Made by a program: the position numbers and the translations under genes
Assembly (NCBI GenBank): GCA_004151065.3
Contig: NWUY0300109432.1
Coordinates: forward strand, 7,915 to 28,087
From: Larix sibirica
Lineage: Eukaryota; Streptophyta; Pinopsida; Pinales; Pinaceae
Length of the DNA stretch: 20,173 nucleotides
Direction: 5' to 3'
Notes under the pieces: generated by a model
The model's input: only the letters and a program-made list of their open reading frames with translations
Databases searched by the model: none
What the model was told of the DNA's origin: nothing
Shown: piece after piece, positions 1 through 9,660 of the stretch
How the letters are laid out: each line of letters opens with the position of its first letter
How positions within the stretch are numbered: position 1 is the first letter of the stretch

Positions 1-662
1 TATTTAGATCAATCTATAGATTTAGATCTACCTCTTGAAGACTTATTTTGTCTCTCTTGGGAATGGCCTCTATAGATAAAACATCCTTTGTCACAACCTC
101 CATGGATTTTCTCCTCATCTCCTATGATAACAAGGATGCAACTACATAAATTAATGTGGATTGAGTAGTACTACTAATTGCTACAACCAAATAATATCCT
201 AAGAGTCTATCAAAGAACACAACAAGGTAATGTGTTTATATTATTTCTCCATCTTAATATCAATAGAAATGAGTTGACTTACTAGAGTATTAAATGAATT
301 CAAATGCTCCATCATGGGTCACCATCATCCATCCTAAGATGATACATTTTATTTCGAAGAAACAAATTTTCTACTAGGGACTTTAATTAATACAAATTCC
401 CTAACTTACCCCACAACTTATTTGTGTTGTCTTCTTCAAAGACATTCAACAACATTGACTTTGAAATGCAAAGTTGAATCATACATCTTGCCAATATTTC
501 TATATTTTCTCAATCTTCTTTCGACATACCATTAAGTTTTGAACCTAGATCCATAAAATCCTATTGGTCTTTATCTATAAGAAGATAATTCATCTCTAGC
601 TTCCATAACTCAAATCTCTAGCCATTAAACTTCTCTATTTTTTTTCTTGAACTACTCTCCAT
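1..662 (-). pseudogene. Copia gag polyprotein remnant (UBN2/DUF4219-like), truncated by window edge
   Basis: Gag would form the nucleocapsid-like particle that packages retrotransposon RNA. The minus-strand ATG at 662-660 opens MESSSRKKIEKFNG, followed by FELWKLEMNYLLIDKDQ, the usual N-terminal pattern of plant copia gag (KF-G-x-W-K-x-M-x-L-DKDQ). Further along come MIQLCISKSMLLNV, LWGKLGNLY, LKSLVENLFLRNKMYHLRM and EEMRRKSME, all in the expected order. The last block normally lies just before the serine/arginine-rich stretch and the CCHC knuckle, so the window starts near gag residue 220. Several in-frame stops and at least one frameshift break it. The identification comes from my knowledge of the family, not from a search. 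Confidence 0.75.
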
Positions 663-796
663 TTTTGTTTACACAATATTCACTACAAAAATCTCCTACT
701 CGTGCACAAGTTTATTGGAGGCCCAAGATATCATTGCTCTTCACAAAATTAGCTAAACCCAAGCAACAAAGGCACCCCCTTGAAACCAATAACCTC

Positions 797-808
797 ACTT
801 TGATACCA
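797..808 (-). other. Primer-binding site of the copia element (initiator tRNA-Met type)
   Basis: The minus strand reads TGGTATCAAAGT, matching the plant copia consensus TGGTATCAGAGC at 10 of 12 positions. It lies two bases inside the putative LTR end (CA on the minus strand at 812-811), the normal PBS spacing. In an active element it would prime minus-strand cDNA synthesis. Confidence 0.75.
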
Positions 809-810
809 AA

Positions 811-1190
811 TGAAGAGTTTGACTAAGTTGTTCAAGAAAATAAATACTAACATAATCTAAAACAAAAGAATAACAATGGCGCACACACATATCCTACACA
901 AAGATTTACCTCGGAAACCTTTAATGAGGAAAAATGGCCTAACGAAAAATGGCCTAACTAAGAGTTGCACCTCTCTCTATCTCATTATATTAATTTCACC
1001 ATTCACAAAACAATATTTAGGTATTATGAAACATTCAAAACCCTAATCCATTAACATGAATTAGATTATAGCCATTATCCCTTAACCAAGATTATATTAC
1101 AATGAGCCAAAACCATTGGCCAAAATAATACACGATGAACCAAAAAGATTTTTCTTAGAGTCTTTGTCCCCAAACCCCTATATTGTGGGG
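811..1190 (-). repeat. 5' LTR of the copia element (outer edge uncertain)
   Basis: The inner end reads CTCTTCA on the minus strand, finishing with the CA expected of an LTR, and the PBS follows. The far boundary (a TG on the minus strand) could not be fixed because no matching CTCTTCA is seen on the plus strand around 1100-1250. Without the 3' LTR in the window the length of about 380 bp is only an estimate. A short AT-rich stretch near 985-1000 could include a TATA-like site, but this is weak. Confidence 0.5.
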
Positions 1191-2129
1191 CCATTGGACT
1201 CCCATGCCACCCCCCCTAGTTGAGAGGGTGTTTATGGGGTGTATGTTTCTCTCAAACCCCTACCAGAATGTGACAAATAACACATATCCAATACCTCCTA
1301 CAATCCATAGTATTTTTTATGCTTGTGTTGATGCAGTAGCTTTAGAAGCTATGGTGGAAAATGAGATAGATGTTCCCATGTTAGTGGCATCTTGTAAACA
1401 TCCACATATCCTTGGGCATGATATAATCTCAAATCCCATGTCTATGTCATTTATTTTAATTTAGCATTCTTTACCATTTAAAATTTATTCAGTGAGTAAG
1501 GGAGATCATATAATATGTTCACTATGTTGAATTTTCCTATTGTAGGGAACACATATATAGCAATCCATTTCCTACAATAAATGTAACTCAATCCATGTAC
1601 ATGTATGTTGATGTTGAGGTCTCTACAAATGATTACATCTTTGACTATGAGAATCTCTTGTGAACAAATTCATCATAATAGTGACGATAAAAGAGATCAA
1701 TGGTGCACAATAGGCTCTTTATTAGGGACATTGATGCTCTGAGCAATGAGCTCAATCTACAATAAAATGCTTGCATATTTTAAATTTGTTAGATTTTGGT
1801 ATGTGTCTAATAAGGATGGAATGGTATTTTGATCAATATGCAATCCCCTTTTTCCTTTTATATTCAATTGGATATCATAATAGCAATGCTAATCCATGAG
1901 AGAATGAATGGCTCCAAATCCAACTATTGAAGCTAAATGAAACAAGGATGAAATTTGTCAACAACATTGTCAGTGATGCCATGACGCTAGTGGTGCAGGA
2001 CTTTATTAAATAATCAATGAATTATTGATGTACATAGTCAATTTAATTGCACAATATTAAAGAGCTAGCATGCAACCAACATCCAAAGACACTATTGATG
2101 AGTCAAAGAGAAGGAAACATCTGAGGACA
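1191..2129. other. Unassigned spacer; no gene recognised
   Basis: An open frame at 1183-1464 (plus, 93 codons) resembles no family I know and shows no domain, signal or repeat. The rest is AT-rich with frequent stops in all frames. It may be the remains of a further element too old to read. Confidence 0.4.
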
Positions 2130-2445
2130 CTAAGGGTGACTTAAGGAGGAAGCAACTAATTCAATAAGGGAAGGAGAAGGAGAAAGTTTGTAATAATCAT
2201 CCCCCCCAATGTAAGGGTCCACCCCTACCAAGGCTTGTCTACCATTTCCAATTCTCCAAGAAAGCCACCTGCCTAACCAACGAAAATCCTTAACAAAACC
2301 ATTCCAGAAATTTGAGACCCCATGTACAGTTTTATTGGGATTTCTAATCCATTCAACCACAGAATTTCCTTTCAAATATTTTTCTTTAAGAACATCACTC
2401 CACAACCTAGAACCAAATATTCCTCCCTGAAAATTTTTCAAACCT
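2130..2445 (-). pseudogene. LINE-1 ORF2 post-RT region, cut short
   Basis: The frame at 2441-2130 reads LWSDVLKEKYLKGNS, FWNGFVKDFRWLGRWLSWRIGNGR and LVGVDPYIGG. This matches the conserved segment between the RT thumb and the zf-RVT domain of plant L1 ORF2, usually written W-x-x-x-K-Y-x-x-x ... W-x-(I/V)-GNG ... DPW/DPxxG. Similarity ends around 2170 and nothing of zf-RVT or RNase H follows. LINEs normally lose their 5' ends, so this 3' loss points to a later deletion or rearrangement. Confidence 0.75.
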
Positions 2446-4240
2446 AGAGCAAGATTGAACCAGTGGAGATTTTTAATGCCCCCCCAAGCTTTTTGGAAGT
2501 TAAATTTTCTCCCAATTTACCAAGTGGTACTTATATCCTTTGGCAGCACTCGACCAAAGAAAGTTCATCATTCTTTGTCTCATCATTTGCAAAATAGAAA
2601 TAGGCACCTTGTCTAATGATAACCAATATATTGGAATTCAAACTAATACTAACCTTACCAAGGTGTGCCTGCCCCCCAAAGAGAGAATTTTGTAGCACCA
2701 ATTACTTATTCTCTTGTCTACCTTTTTCACTAACCACATCCAATATGATTTCAGATAATTTTTAGGCTTTAGATAATACCCCGGATATTTAAAACCATTT
2801 TCTATAGGTTTAGACCTAAACTGGAACAACATTGTAATCTTAGTAAAAATATCTTCATTTATTGCATTCCTCATAAAACAAGATTTGTCTGTGCTAACCT
2901 CCATACTACATGCTTCACAAACAAAGATATGATCTCAAAACACCAATAAGTCAACTAAGACACTCAACAACTAATAGGAAAAGTAGAGGAAACAATGGGA
3001 AACCTTGTTTGAGCCATCTTGAACACTCGAAATGTTTTGAAGAGGAACCATTAATAAGTACCACAAAACATGTGGTTGAAACACATGCCATAAGCCAGTC
3101 TATTACTTCCAAGGTAGTCCAATATGAAGAAGAATCAATCTCAGGAAGACCTAATTCACCCTATCATATGCCTTCACCAAGTCTATTTTGAGAATTAAAG
3201 CATCCAACTTTTTTGTCTTAATAGTATGAAGGTATTCCTAGGTGAACCTGCATCGATAATTTGTCTTTTTGCAAGAAAACCAAATTGATCCTTAGTCAAC
3301 ACCTCTACCAATTTTGGCTTCAATCTGTTAGATATAATTTTGGAAATAATATTGTAAACAAGGTTACAAAGAGAGATAGGCCTATAGTCATTAAAAGTAT
3401 TAGGTTTGTCACATTTGGGGATCAATGCAATGAATGTAGAATTAAGAGCACCAGACACATATCCTTGAGTTATAGACTGTTCAACCACATCCAGAATGTC
3501 CTTTCCAAGTATTTCAAATAATTCAATGAAAAATTCAAATGTCCAACCACCTAGCCCTAGACTTTTGGCTTTTGCAAAGTGTCTCATAACCTCTCAATCT
3601 ATTTCAATGTAACATCACTCCCAATCATTTGACCTTCTTCTAAATAAAAGAGTGTATGATAATGTCTAACCACTATGAGTTGTGAAACTATATTTGATCA
3701 TCCAGGATCATTGAAATGTTTAGAGAAGAAATCAAGAACAACATTTTCCAAGTCCACCTGAGAGGTCACTAAATTCCCATGAACATCCTTGATATCTCGG
3801 ATAACATTATGGTTCCTTCTTAAATTAGCTTATAATTTTATGAAGAAACTTAGTGCTATTGTTCCCTGGGGATGACCATATTGCTAGACTCTTCAATCTC
3901 TAGGTCCCTCTTTAGTATTTAATAATTTAGCTTTCCTAGCCTCCAGATCAGGCAAAATGCTTTTTTCTTCAAACGAGAAAACACATGATAGGTTTACTTC
4001 ATAAATCCTCTCCAAATTTCCTTCAATTTATACTAGTTCTTGCTTAGATCTCTACTTCTTCACTTTTTCTCACTATATCACTAGTCTTTTGAGGATTTTG
4101 AGTTTTCTCATCAATCTATCCATGGCACAAACCCCATTCGGAACCTCAAAAGTATCCCAATTTTCTCTTACCAGTATGCGAAAATCTTCATCTGCATTCC
4201 AACAAGGATTAAATTTAAAAGAAAATTTGAGTTTAATTGG
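2446..4240 (-). pseudogene. LINE-1 ORF2 linker and reverse transcriptase, lacking the FVDD active site
   Basis: RT would copy element RNA at the nicked site. After the endonuclease come FKFNPCWNADEDF and LVRENWDTF, the normal EN-RT linker, then GSDVTLK and SLGLGGW, a damaged form of the SPGPDGW finger motif. The fingers are intact at 3195-3587: LNSTFIALIPK, DYRPISLCNLVYNIISKII and NRLKPKLVEV. Motif A (KIDLVKAYDRVN, catalytic Asp kept) lies at about 3151-3190 after a frameshift. Motif B (LKQGFPLFPLLF) is at 2978-3013. The reading then jumps within about 15 codons to the ACSMEVSTDKSCF block near 2880-2920, so roughly 40-45 codons including motif C are missing. The thumb at 2638-2904 (YYLKPKNYLKS, ISNWCYKILSLGGR) and IPIYWLSL with FLWSSA at about 2540-2630 complete the domain. 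Confidence 0.85.
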
Positions 4241-4244
4241 ATCC

Positions 4245-4927
4245 CCATCAAGCTATAGAGAAATAGGAGAGTGATCAGAAATACCTGAATTAACAACCCA
4301 CGAACTGTACCTTCTCACCGAATCTGCAAGTCTTTCAACAACCATAGACCTATCTTATCTCTTGCCCATCCTCGCTTCAACCACCATACCATTTCTCCAG
4401 GTTGGGCATAATTTTGTAGGAATAACATCCCGTAGAAAAGAGTTTTGGAATAGATGCTGAAAATAATCCTACAAAGGATCCAATTTGGGATTACTTACCC
4501 AAATTTCACGCACAGACAAGTAAAATTTAGGTATCCTACCAAAATAAGACAGGAATCTCTTAAGATACCACTTGAATCTACAACATCCCATAACTTCCTA
4601 TGCTCTTTATATGTCCCATAACAATTTATTATTCGCACCATCTGATCTAAGCGCATGATTCTTCCTTCCAAAATTATTCCTATAGGGTTTTAAGTCCGCC
4701 ATTGTAGGGTTCCAAATAGCAAGCAAAGCCCCAAAAAATCCTTCAACATCCACTGCACAAACCTCCCAACCAAGAAATATTTTTAAAAAAACTTCACATG
4801 CTTTAGCTCCCACACACATAATTTCTTGTATTAATACAATGTCTAGATTTATTAAACCAAACATCCTCTTGAGGGCCCAAGTCTTTGAAGCGCCCCCCAC
4901 TCCTCTAATGTTGAATGTCAGAATCAT
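4245..4927 (-). pseudogene. LINE-1 ORF2 apurinic-like endonuclease domain (EEP family), degenerate
   Basis: This domain would nick target DNA to start target-primed reverse transcription. The start codon at 4927-4925 opens MILTFNIRGVGG, the standard start of plant L1 ORF2, with metal-site Asn6 present. IVLIQE follows with catalytic Glu35, then LLAIWNP. After a frame change, LILVGYLNF near 4517-4545 takes the place of the usual GGDFN, so the catalytic Asp reads as Tyr. A third block reads FLRDVIPTKLCPTWRNG. The last is GISDHSPI at about 4261-4284, which keeps the SDH catalytic triplet. The blocks are in the right order and spacing but spread over frames, with stops near 4357 and 4256. The upstream frame ends in a TGA that overlaps this ATG (ATGA). 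Confidence 0.85.
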
Positions 4928-5793
4928 GGATTGCCCAACTCCAAGGGCACAAAATCTCTAAAGGTCCAAGAATAAAAAACCATAACAAAAATAAAAACAT
5001 CATTTAATCTAGAAAAAAGAATAATGTGATCCTTATGGCCATTCCCCTCATTCAGCCTTTGAATTAATTCCTTGTGTAAGTAATATACAATAAAAAAAAC
5101 ACAAACAAAGCGCTCTAACCAAACAAAGCAATGTTGAGGCAAAGTAATTTACTTAAAATGTGTTTGTTGTAAACTTAAGCACTCAAACAAAGTGATTCTC
5201 AAATATCCAAAACTCAAAAGTCATTCATAATGTATGAATATATCTATTTTCAACCCGATTTATAATAATTATCAATCAATATCTATTATTGCCATGGTGT
5301 TTATTATTATACTTCCAAATGCACTACAACCTTTTCTTACGACACGTGCAAGCAATCTTATTTTGACAATTCATGTTCTGAGATGGTCAAAATATTAAAA
5401 AGAAGCTACTAGTTATTTCTAGACACAGATTGTGGGTTAAGGGGATTCATTAATAATTACATCTAAACATAAAGAATGAATGAAGTAGATGATACCATGA
5501 AATTGGCATGCAAGACTAATGAATCAATCATGAGCTGTAAAGCTATGTGGTTGTTGAATTAAGCTTGAAATAGTAAGGTCTATCAAACATGCGTAAACAT
5601 TTGAAAGTGTATTTCAAGGTTCAAATTTCAACCATACATATCACATCCAATGGATGAAAAGTCATATCTCTAAAAACAATGAAGAGTTTGAAGAAAAATG
5701 TATTGTGAAAGAGGCAAGATGGTTGTGATAAATTAGATTTCACTATCTGGATCAAATCAAGGAGCAACATATTCCATGGATGCAATCCTTTGG
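4928..5793. other. Spacer upstream of LINE-1; no gene recognised
   Basis: The minus-strand frame 5142-4924 could be the tail of LINE-1 ORF1, because its stop overlaps the ORF2 start, but it contains no zinc knuckle or DUF4283 signal. The minus-strand frame at 5821-5621 is unrecognised. The rest is AT-rich sequence without clear structure. Confidence 0.4.
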
Positions 5794-6193
5794 GAATCTC
5801 ACTCGCTCTCAACGTTATCAAAATAAACTAGCTATTGTAAGTGATAATGACTTAAGAAAATACCAATTTCATGGTTCCCTTATATGATAATGATTTTAAC
5901 AAATTATTGAATAGGACAATGAGCATGGGAATAAATGGTTAAACATTGTTTTATGAGTGATTAAATTTTTTTAATAGAAATCCAAGTTTAAGAGAATCTC
6001 ACTCTCCTTCAACGTTATCAAAATAAACTAGTTATTGTAAGTGATAATGACTAAGAAAATACCAATTTCATGGTTCTCTTATATGATAATGATTCTAACA
6101 AATTATTGAATAGGACCATGAGCATGTGAATAAATGGTTAAACATTGTTTTAGGACACAAAAGTGTGGAGTGATTAAAAGTCTTTAACATAAA
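5794..6193. repeat. Tandem duplication, about 200-bp unit, two copies
   Basis: The block beginning GAATCTCACTC at 5794 recurs at 5994, a period of 200 bp. The copies share long near-identical stretches such as GTAAGTGATAATGACT and ATGATAATGATT, and differ by scattered substitutions and a few short indels (for example, extra bases near 6154-6168 in the second copy). Related but more diverged sequence also occurs at 14966-15040, which ties the block to the larger duplication. Confidence 0.9.
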
Positions 6194-6310
6194 TCCAATT
6201 TTAACTCTCTTTTTATTATATTCTTATATGATTAAGATAGTGAAGACGATGGTGTTTATCATTTTTTAAATAAATAAAATTTATTAAATAAATAAAGAGT
6301 CAATTAAATA
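5836..6310. repeat. Segmental duplication unit 1, left part (interrupted by LINE-2)
   Basis: The sequence at about 6015-6095 aligns with 14966-15040 (shared ATTATTGTAA and TATATGATAATG). The sequence from AAGATAGTGAAGACGATG at about 6233 down to ATTAAATA at 6303-6310 aligns with 15217-15300. The distances between matching landmarks are nearly equal: about 210 bp here, and about 215 bp in unit 2 after removing its 45-bp tandem copy. Unit 1 resumes at 12624 after LINE-2. Confidence 0.65.
6299..6310. repeat. Left target-site duplication of LINE-2 (decayed)
   Basis: GTCAATTAAATA directly precedes the first base assigned to LINE-2. The right flank after the A-tail contains TTCATATTAAATA (12626-12638). 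They share TCA and ATTAAATA with a one-base difference in length. Unit 2 has ATTATATTAAATA at 15288-15300, with no insertion. The duplication is inferred from these three sites. Confidence 0.55.
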
Positions 6311-6364
6311 GCTCTTACTACAAGCAGTGCATCGCCTAGTCCTTGACCTTGATATAGTCAAGAG

Positions 6365-7890
6365 ATGGCTTCCTCAGGGGAAGGAATTCTTATCCTCCCC
6401 TTGAGTCGGCGCCTTCTTCAACTCACGAAAAGAATCGCTCAAATATCAAACCAAATCGAGCCCCATTACCTATAGCAGCCAACACTGCATTATGAATGAA
6501 AGGAGCAGGAACTCAGAAAGGAAATGGTGCCTAGCTAGGGGATCCACAAGGGAATTGACTTCAAGCAAGAACAACTATACTCCAAGAAGATGTATACTTA
6601 AATTTGCAAATACTCCAAGGTACGATGTCACTTCATCAAGCATAAACCAGAGAATCTAATATATGAAAGACCATGCAATGATTGGAAAGTTCCTATATAT
6701 CTGGCCTATAGAATGGGCTTTGATCTGGTGGATCAACAACAAATGGAAACCCAAATACCACTACGACCTCTGATTAGGCTACATAGGATTTTTCATGGTC
6801 ATCTTCACTAGCCTAGAAGATAAGGATTGAATATTTGATAATGGCCCATACTTCTTCAACTCTACGAGACTTTACTTCCTCTTTTGGACGGAAAATTTCA
6901 GCCCAGATAAGGAATACTTCATTCATGCCCCAGCCTTGATCTGTTTATATTCGTTACCTCAAGAATAAAGGGATCTCAAAACACTAGAGGGAATAGGAAA
7001 CACCATTGGATCCTTTGTTTGAGTCTCAAAAGCGACCAAAATAGGTCAATATACTTCATATGCATGCTTATGTGTTTACATGAACATTTCTAAGGCGCTA
7101 CAAGAGGTGATCTCTTTGATGCATGAAGACTCTAAGTGGATCCAAACTCTGGATTATGAACATATATTATTTAGATGCAAGAAATTCCACAAACATGGGC
7201 ATTTATTCTGAGACTTCCCCTTAAGCATTCCACCCCCAACTCTAAACAATGATCCAGATAAAGATGCTAATGGGTTCACAAGATTAGTGAACAAAAAAAG
7301 GTAGCAAAGAAGGCCTTCGACTCTAGAGCAATCCAAAAAAGGGGAGACAAGTAACAGTTTTGAAGTTCTAAATCACATCTTAAAAGAAACAACAGAACTG
7401 AGGAAAGGTGAACAACCAGAATCCACATTGCATGAGCCTTCTACCATATTGGCCAATTCGCACCAAGAGAAACAATAAGTATACGCATGACTCAACAGAC
7501 CCCTCCCACAGCAGGAAAGGGGAAAACCCAAAGGGGGGAAATCCAAGTTCAAATAAGGTCCTGAATCATGAAGATAGAGAGGATATGGATCTCGAAGAAC
7601 TAGATCTCCAAGGAACAGAGGATGCTTGTAAGAGGAAAGACCACAAATATATACCTGCAAAGTAGATCCAACTATTCAAAGACGCTCTACTCAGATCAAG
7701 TGTTAAGGACCCATTGGAGGTTAGAATGATCAAATTGAAATAAATAGAGCAGGTATTCAAAGAGGAGTGAAAAAGAGGACACAAAATAAACAAGCAGTGG
7801 ATAGAAGAGATAGGAGAGCAATTGGTTGATTTGGGGCAATACACCCAACTCACAAAAATGTTCGCATCCGACCTTAACACCTCACAATGA
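6365..7890 (+). pseudogene. LINE-2 ORF1: DUF4283 and CCHC-type zinc knuckle protein, degenerate
   Basis: Plant L1 ORF1 is an RNA-binding chaperone that coats element RNA. The proposed ATG at 6365 gives MASSGEG. From about 6640 one frame carries the DUF4283 pattern: MKDHAMIGKFLYI, WWINNKWKPKYHYDL, GFFMVIFTSLEDKD, NGPYFFNS, then LYSLPQE, LEGIGNTIGSFV, YTSYACLCVYMNISKAL and WIQTLDYEHILFRC (to about 7180). The zinc knuckle at about 7173-7215 reads CKKFHKHGHLF-stop-DF. Only the first Cys and the His of the CCHC set remain, the other two Cys reading as Phe. After a frameshift, a basic and acidic C-terminal tail runs from about 7408 to the stop at 7888-7890. There are at least six in-frame stops over DUF4283. 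The stop overlaps the ORF2 start by ATGA. Confidence 0.85.
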
Positions 7891-8300
7891 AGAACATCTC
7901 ATGGAATATAAGAGGCATAATTGGTAAATTAAAACAAAATATATCCTGGAACAAGATCAAACAAGGAAAACCCACTATTCTAATGATACATGAAACAAAA
8001 TGTAACAATCATGTTCTTTCCAAGGTCACTTCAACTATATGAAAAGGCTCAAAGGCCATGGCAGGTGAGGCTACTAGTATGGCAGGTGGCCTAACTATAT
8101 TATGGAACCCTAAAGAGACTCTAATGGAAAATTTCATGGCCATGTATCACTCCATAACGAAAAAATTCCACCCGATCAGATCCAACGTAGGAGGACACAT
8201 TACCAATGTCTATGGGCTACACACTCTTCCACAAGAAATCCAATTCTTAGACTCCCTTCAATGGTTAGTGGAGTAAAGAAGAAACGATCAATGGTTTCCT
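7887..8300 (+). pseudogene. LINE-2 ORF2 endonuclease, N-terminal half only
   Basis: ATG at 7887 starts MKNISWNIRGIIG, with metal-site Asn7. MIHETKC follows with catalytic Glu36 (the preceding Gln reads His), then GGLTILWNPKE and HITNVYGLHTLPQE, which are the usual first half of the EEP fold. One stop lies near 8040, and the frame resumes unchanged until the TAA at 8274. After LDSLQWLVE and RRNDQWF the expected GGDFN, TW-N and SDH blocks never appear. The sequence moves within about 30 bases to HCFVVQGRHGNKIISLI, which belongs just before RT. The domain is therefore deleted from near its middle and cannot cut DNA. Confidence 0.85.
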
Positions 8301-9660
8301 CCCTAATCCCTTTTTTTCATTGCTTCGTGGTTCAAGGAAGGCATGGAAATAAAATCATTTCCTTGATCATCTCAAGAGGGGATAAGCTGACAGTGCAATA
8401 AGATATAGTAAAGGAATTTGTATCCTTCTCTAAATCTCTTCTTTCGGAGCCCCTTCAAGATAGATCAAAGTCTGACAACAAAATTACACGACACATCTCA
8501 AGGATGGTTTCTTAGTAGCAGAATGATAGCCTAATGAGACCCAGGAAAACTTGGGGAGTTTGAACAGACAATTATGAAAATGGAATTTGGGAAATTGCCT
8601 TGCCTAGATGGCTTTGCCACTAAATTTTTTCACCATTACTGGAATTTGGTCAAAGAGCAAGTATGAGAAATTGCAGAATACTTGCAATTCTCAACAACAA
8701 TTCTACCAGCTCTCAACTTGACCTTCTTGGCGTTAATTCCCAAAGAATCAAGCTATTAACTAGGGTAAGTACCATTCTATCTCCCTTTGTAATTCCATTT
8801 ACAAGATTGTTGCCAAAGTGATTGTCGGTCATTTATATGTGGAAGGAAAACAAATCATGGATGGAATTATTCCCACCCATGAGGTCACCCACTCCCTCAA
8901 AATTGCTTAAAACCCTGGTATGTTTCTCAAACTTGATATGTCCAAATCATTTGATAAGTTGAGATGGAATGCATTGAGGAAGTGCTCCTTGCCTTTGGAT
9001 TCAACTAGTGATGGACACAATGGATTATGGCTCCTTGCCTCATCTTCTTTTTTCTCTATCCTCACCAATGGTGTCCCCCCATCCACCTTTAAACCCTGCC
9101 AAGGCATTCGCCAAGAAGATCCCCTCTCCCCTTTTCTTTTTATCCTTATGGCCGGGGGCCTTACCCATAGCATCACTTCAACAGGGAATTTTGGGAAAAT
9201 CCGTGGGCTTGATCTGCATGGGCCTGACCTAACCCATTCTCACCAACAATTTGTATTCTCAGTCTGAGAGTTTAAAGTCATTAAGCGCATTCTCAATGAT
9301 TTTTTGGATGCCTTGAGAACCTCCATTAATGATACCGAATCTCACGTGTTCATTTTTAAAAATCCTCTTCTCACCCAGCTTAACATTACCTACATCCTTG
9401 GATTAGATAAGCTCCCTTCCATCCAAATATCTCAGGTCCCCTCTTATTGAAATTTCCATCAGGCACTCTTCATGGAAATATTTGTTTGCTAGGCTTGCGA
9501 AAAAGATTTCATGTTGGATCTTTTGAGCTCTCAATCTGGCCTAGCATCTAATTCTAGTCAAATCCATGCTTCAATCTATGCCCATTTACTTGTTCTCTAT
9601 TTTGGTAGCACAAATACATCCTCAAGTCCATAAGGACTCTGTAGTGGAACTTCCTCTAGA
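8301..9660 (+). pseudogene. LINE-2 ORF2 reverse transcriptase, FVDD residues deleted
   Basis: The linker GRHGNKIISLI and FVSFSKSLLSEPL leads into the RT. Finger blocks are FGKLPCLDGF (Asp of PGPDG kept), LNLTFLALIPKE and ISLCNSIYKIVAKVI. A gap of about 15 codons comes before YVEGKQIMDGIIPTHEV. Motif A is LKLDMSKSFDKL, with catalytic Asp at 8935-8937. A pair of compensating frameshifts lies at about 8990-9050. Motif B is QGIRQEDPLSPF at 9100-9135, with Gly changed to Glu. Motif C should read FVDD at 9250-9261 but reads FVFSV-stop, then EFKVIKRILNDFLDA continues the conserved region, so about nine codons are missing. The thumb follows in another frame: SCWIF-stop-ALNLA and VKSMLQSMPIYLFSIL at about 9500-9600. 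Confidence 0.85.

Larger units (their letters stand above)
1..1190 (-). mobile_element. Ty1/copia LTR retrotransposon, 5' part (LTR, PBS, partial gag)
   Basis: Read on the minus strand, the order is LTR, a primer-binding site complementary to initiator tRNA-Met, a leader of about 135 bp, then a copia-type gag. The element runs off the left edge of the window before the gag zinc knuckle, so protease, integrase and RT are not visible. The outer LTR edge is not certain and 1190 is an estimate. The gag frame carries several stops, so this copy is dead. The copia assignment rests on the PBS type and the gag residues together. Confidence 0.75.
2130..4927 (-). mobile_element. LINE-1: L1-type non-LTR retrotransposon, ORF2 remnant
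   Basis: On the minus strand the remnant runs endonuclease (4927 to about 4245), linker, reverse transcriptase (about 3890 to 2450) and the start of the post-RT region (to 2130). It then stops within the coding region, with no zf-RVT, RNase H, 3' UTR or poly(A). An ORF1 could not be recognised upstream. The 72-codon frame at 5142-4924 ends exactly on the ORF2 start but has no recognisable domain. The copy has many stops, several frameshifts and an internal deletion over the RT active site, so it cannot move by itself. Confidence 0.85.

Noticed and set aside
1183-1464. 93-codon open frame, plus strand
   Set aside because: No recognisable domain, no conserved-looking motif, and composition like its flanks; an open frame of this size is expected by chance.
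2910-3521. Plus-strand open frames at 2910-3191 and 3261-3521
   Set aside because: They lie antisense to clear RT motifs A and B and the finger region of LINE-1, so they are shadows.
5336-5352. CACGTG (G-box-like) motif near 5343
   Set aside because: A single six-base motif with no neighbouring gene or promoter has no support as a regulatory site.
7373-7880. Minus-strand open frames over LINE-2 ORF1
   Set aside because: Antisense to the ORF1 tail, which continues in the plus frame to the ATGA junction.
8907-9232. Open frames at 8907-9176 (minus) and 9008-9232 (plus)
   Set aside because: The RT motifs A and B lie in the 8920-9267 frame; these two are overlapping shadows.
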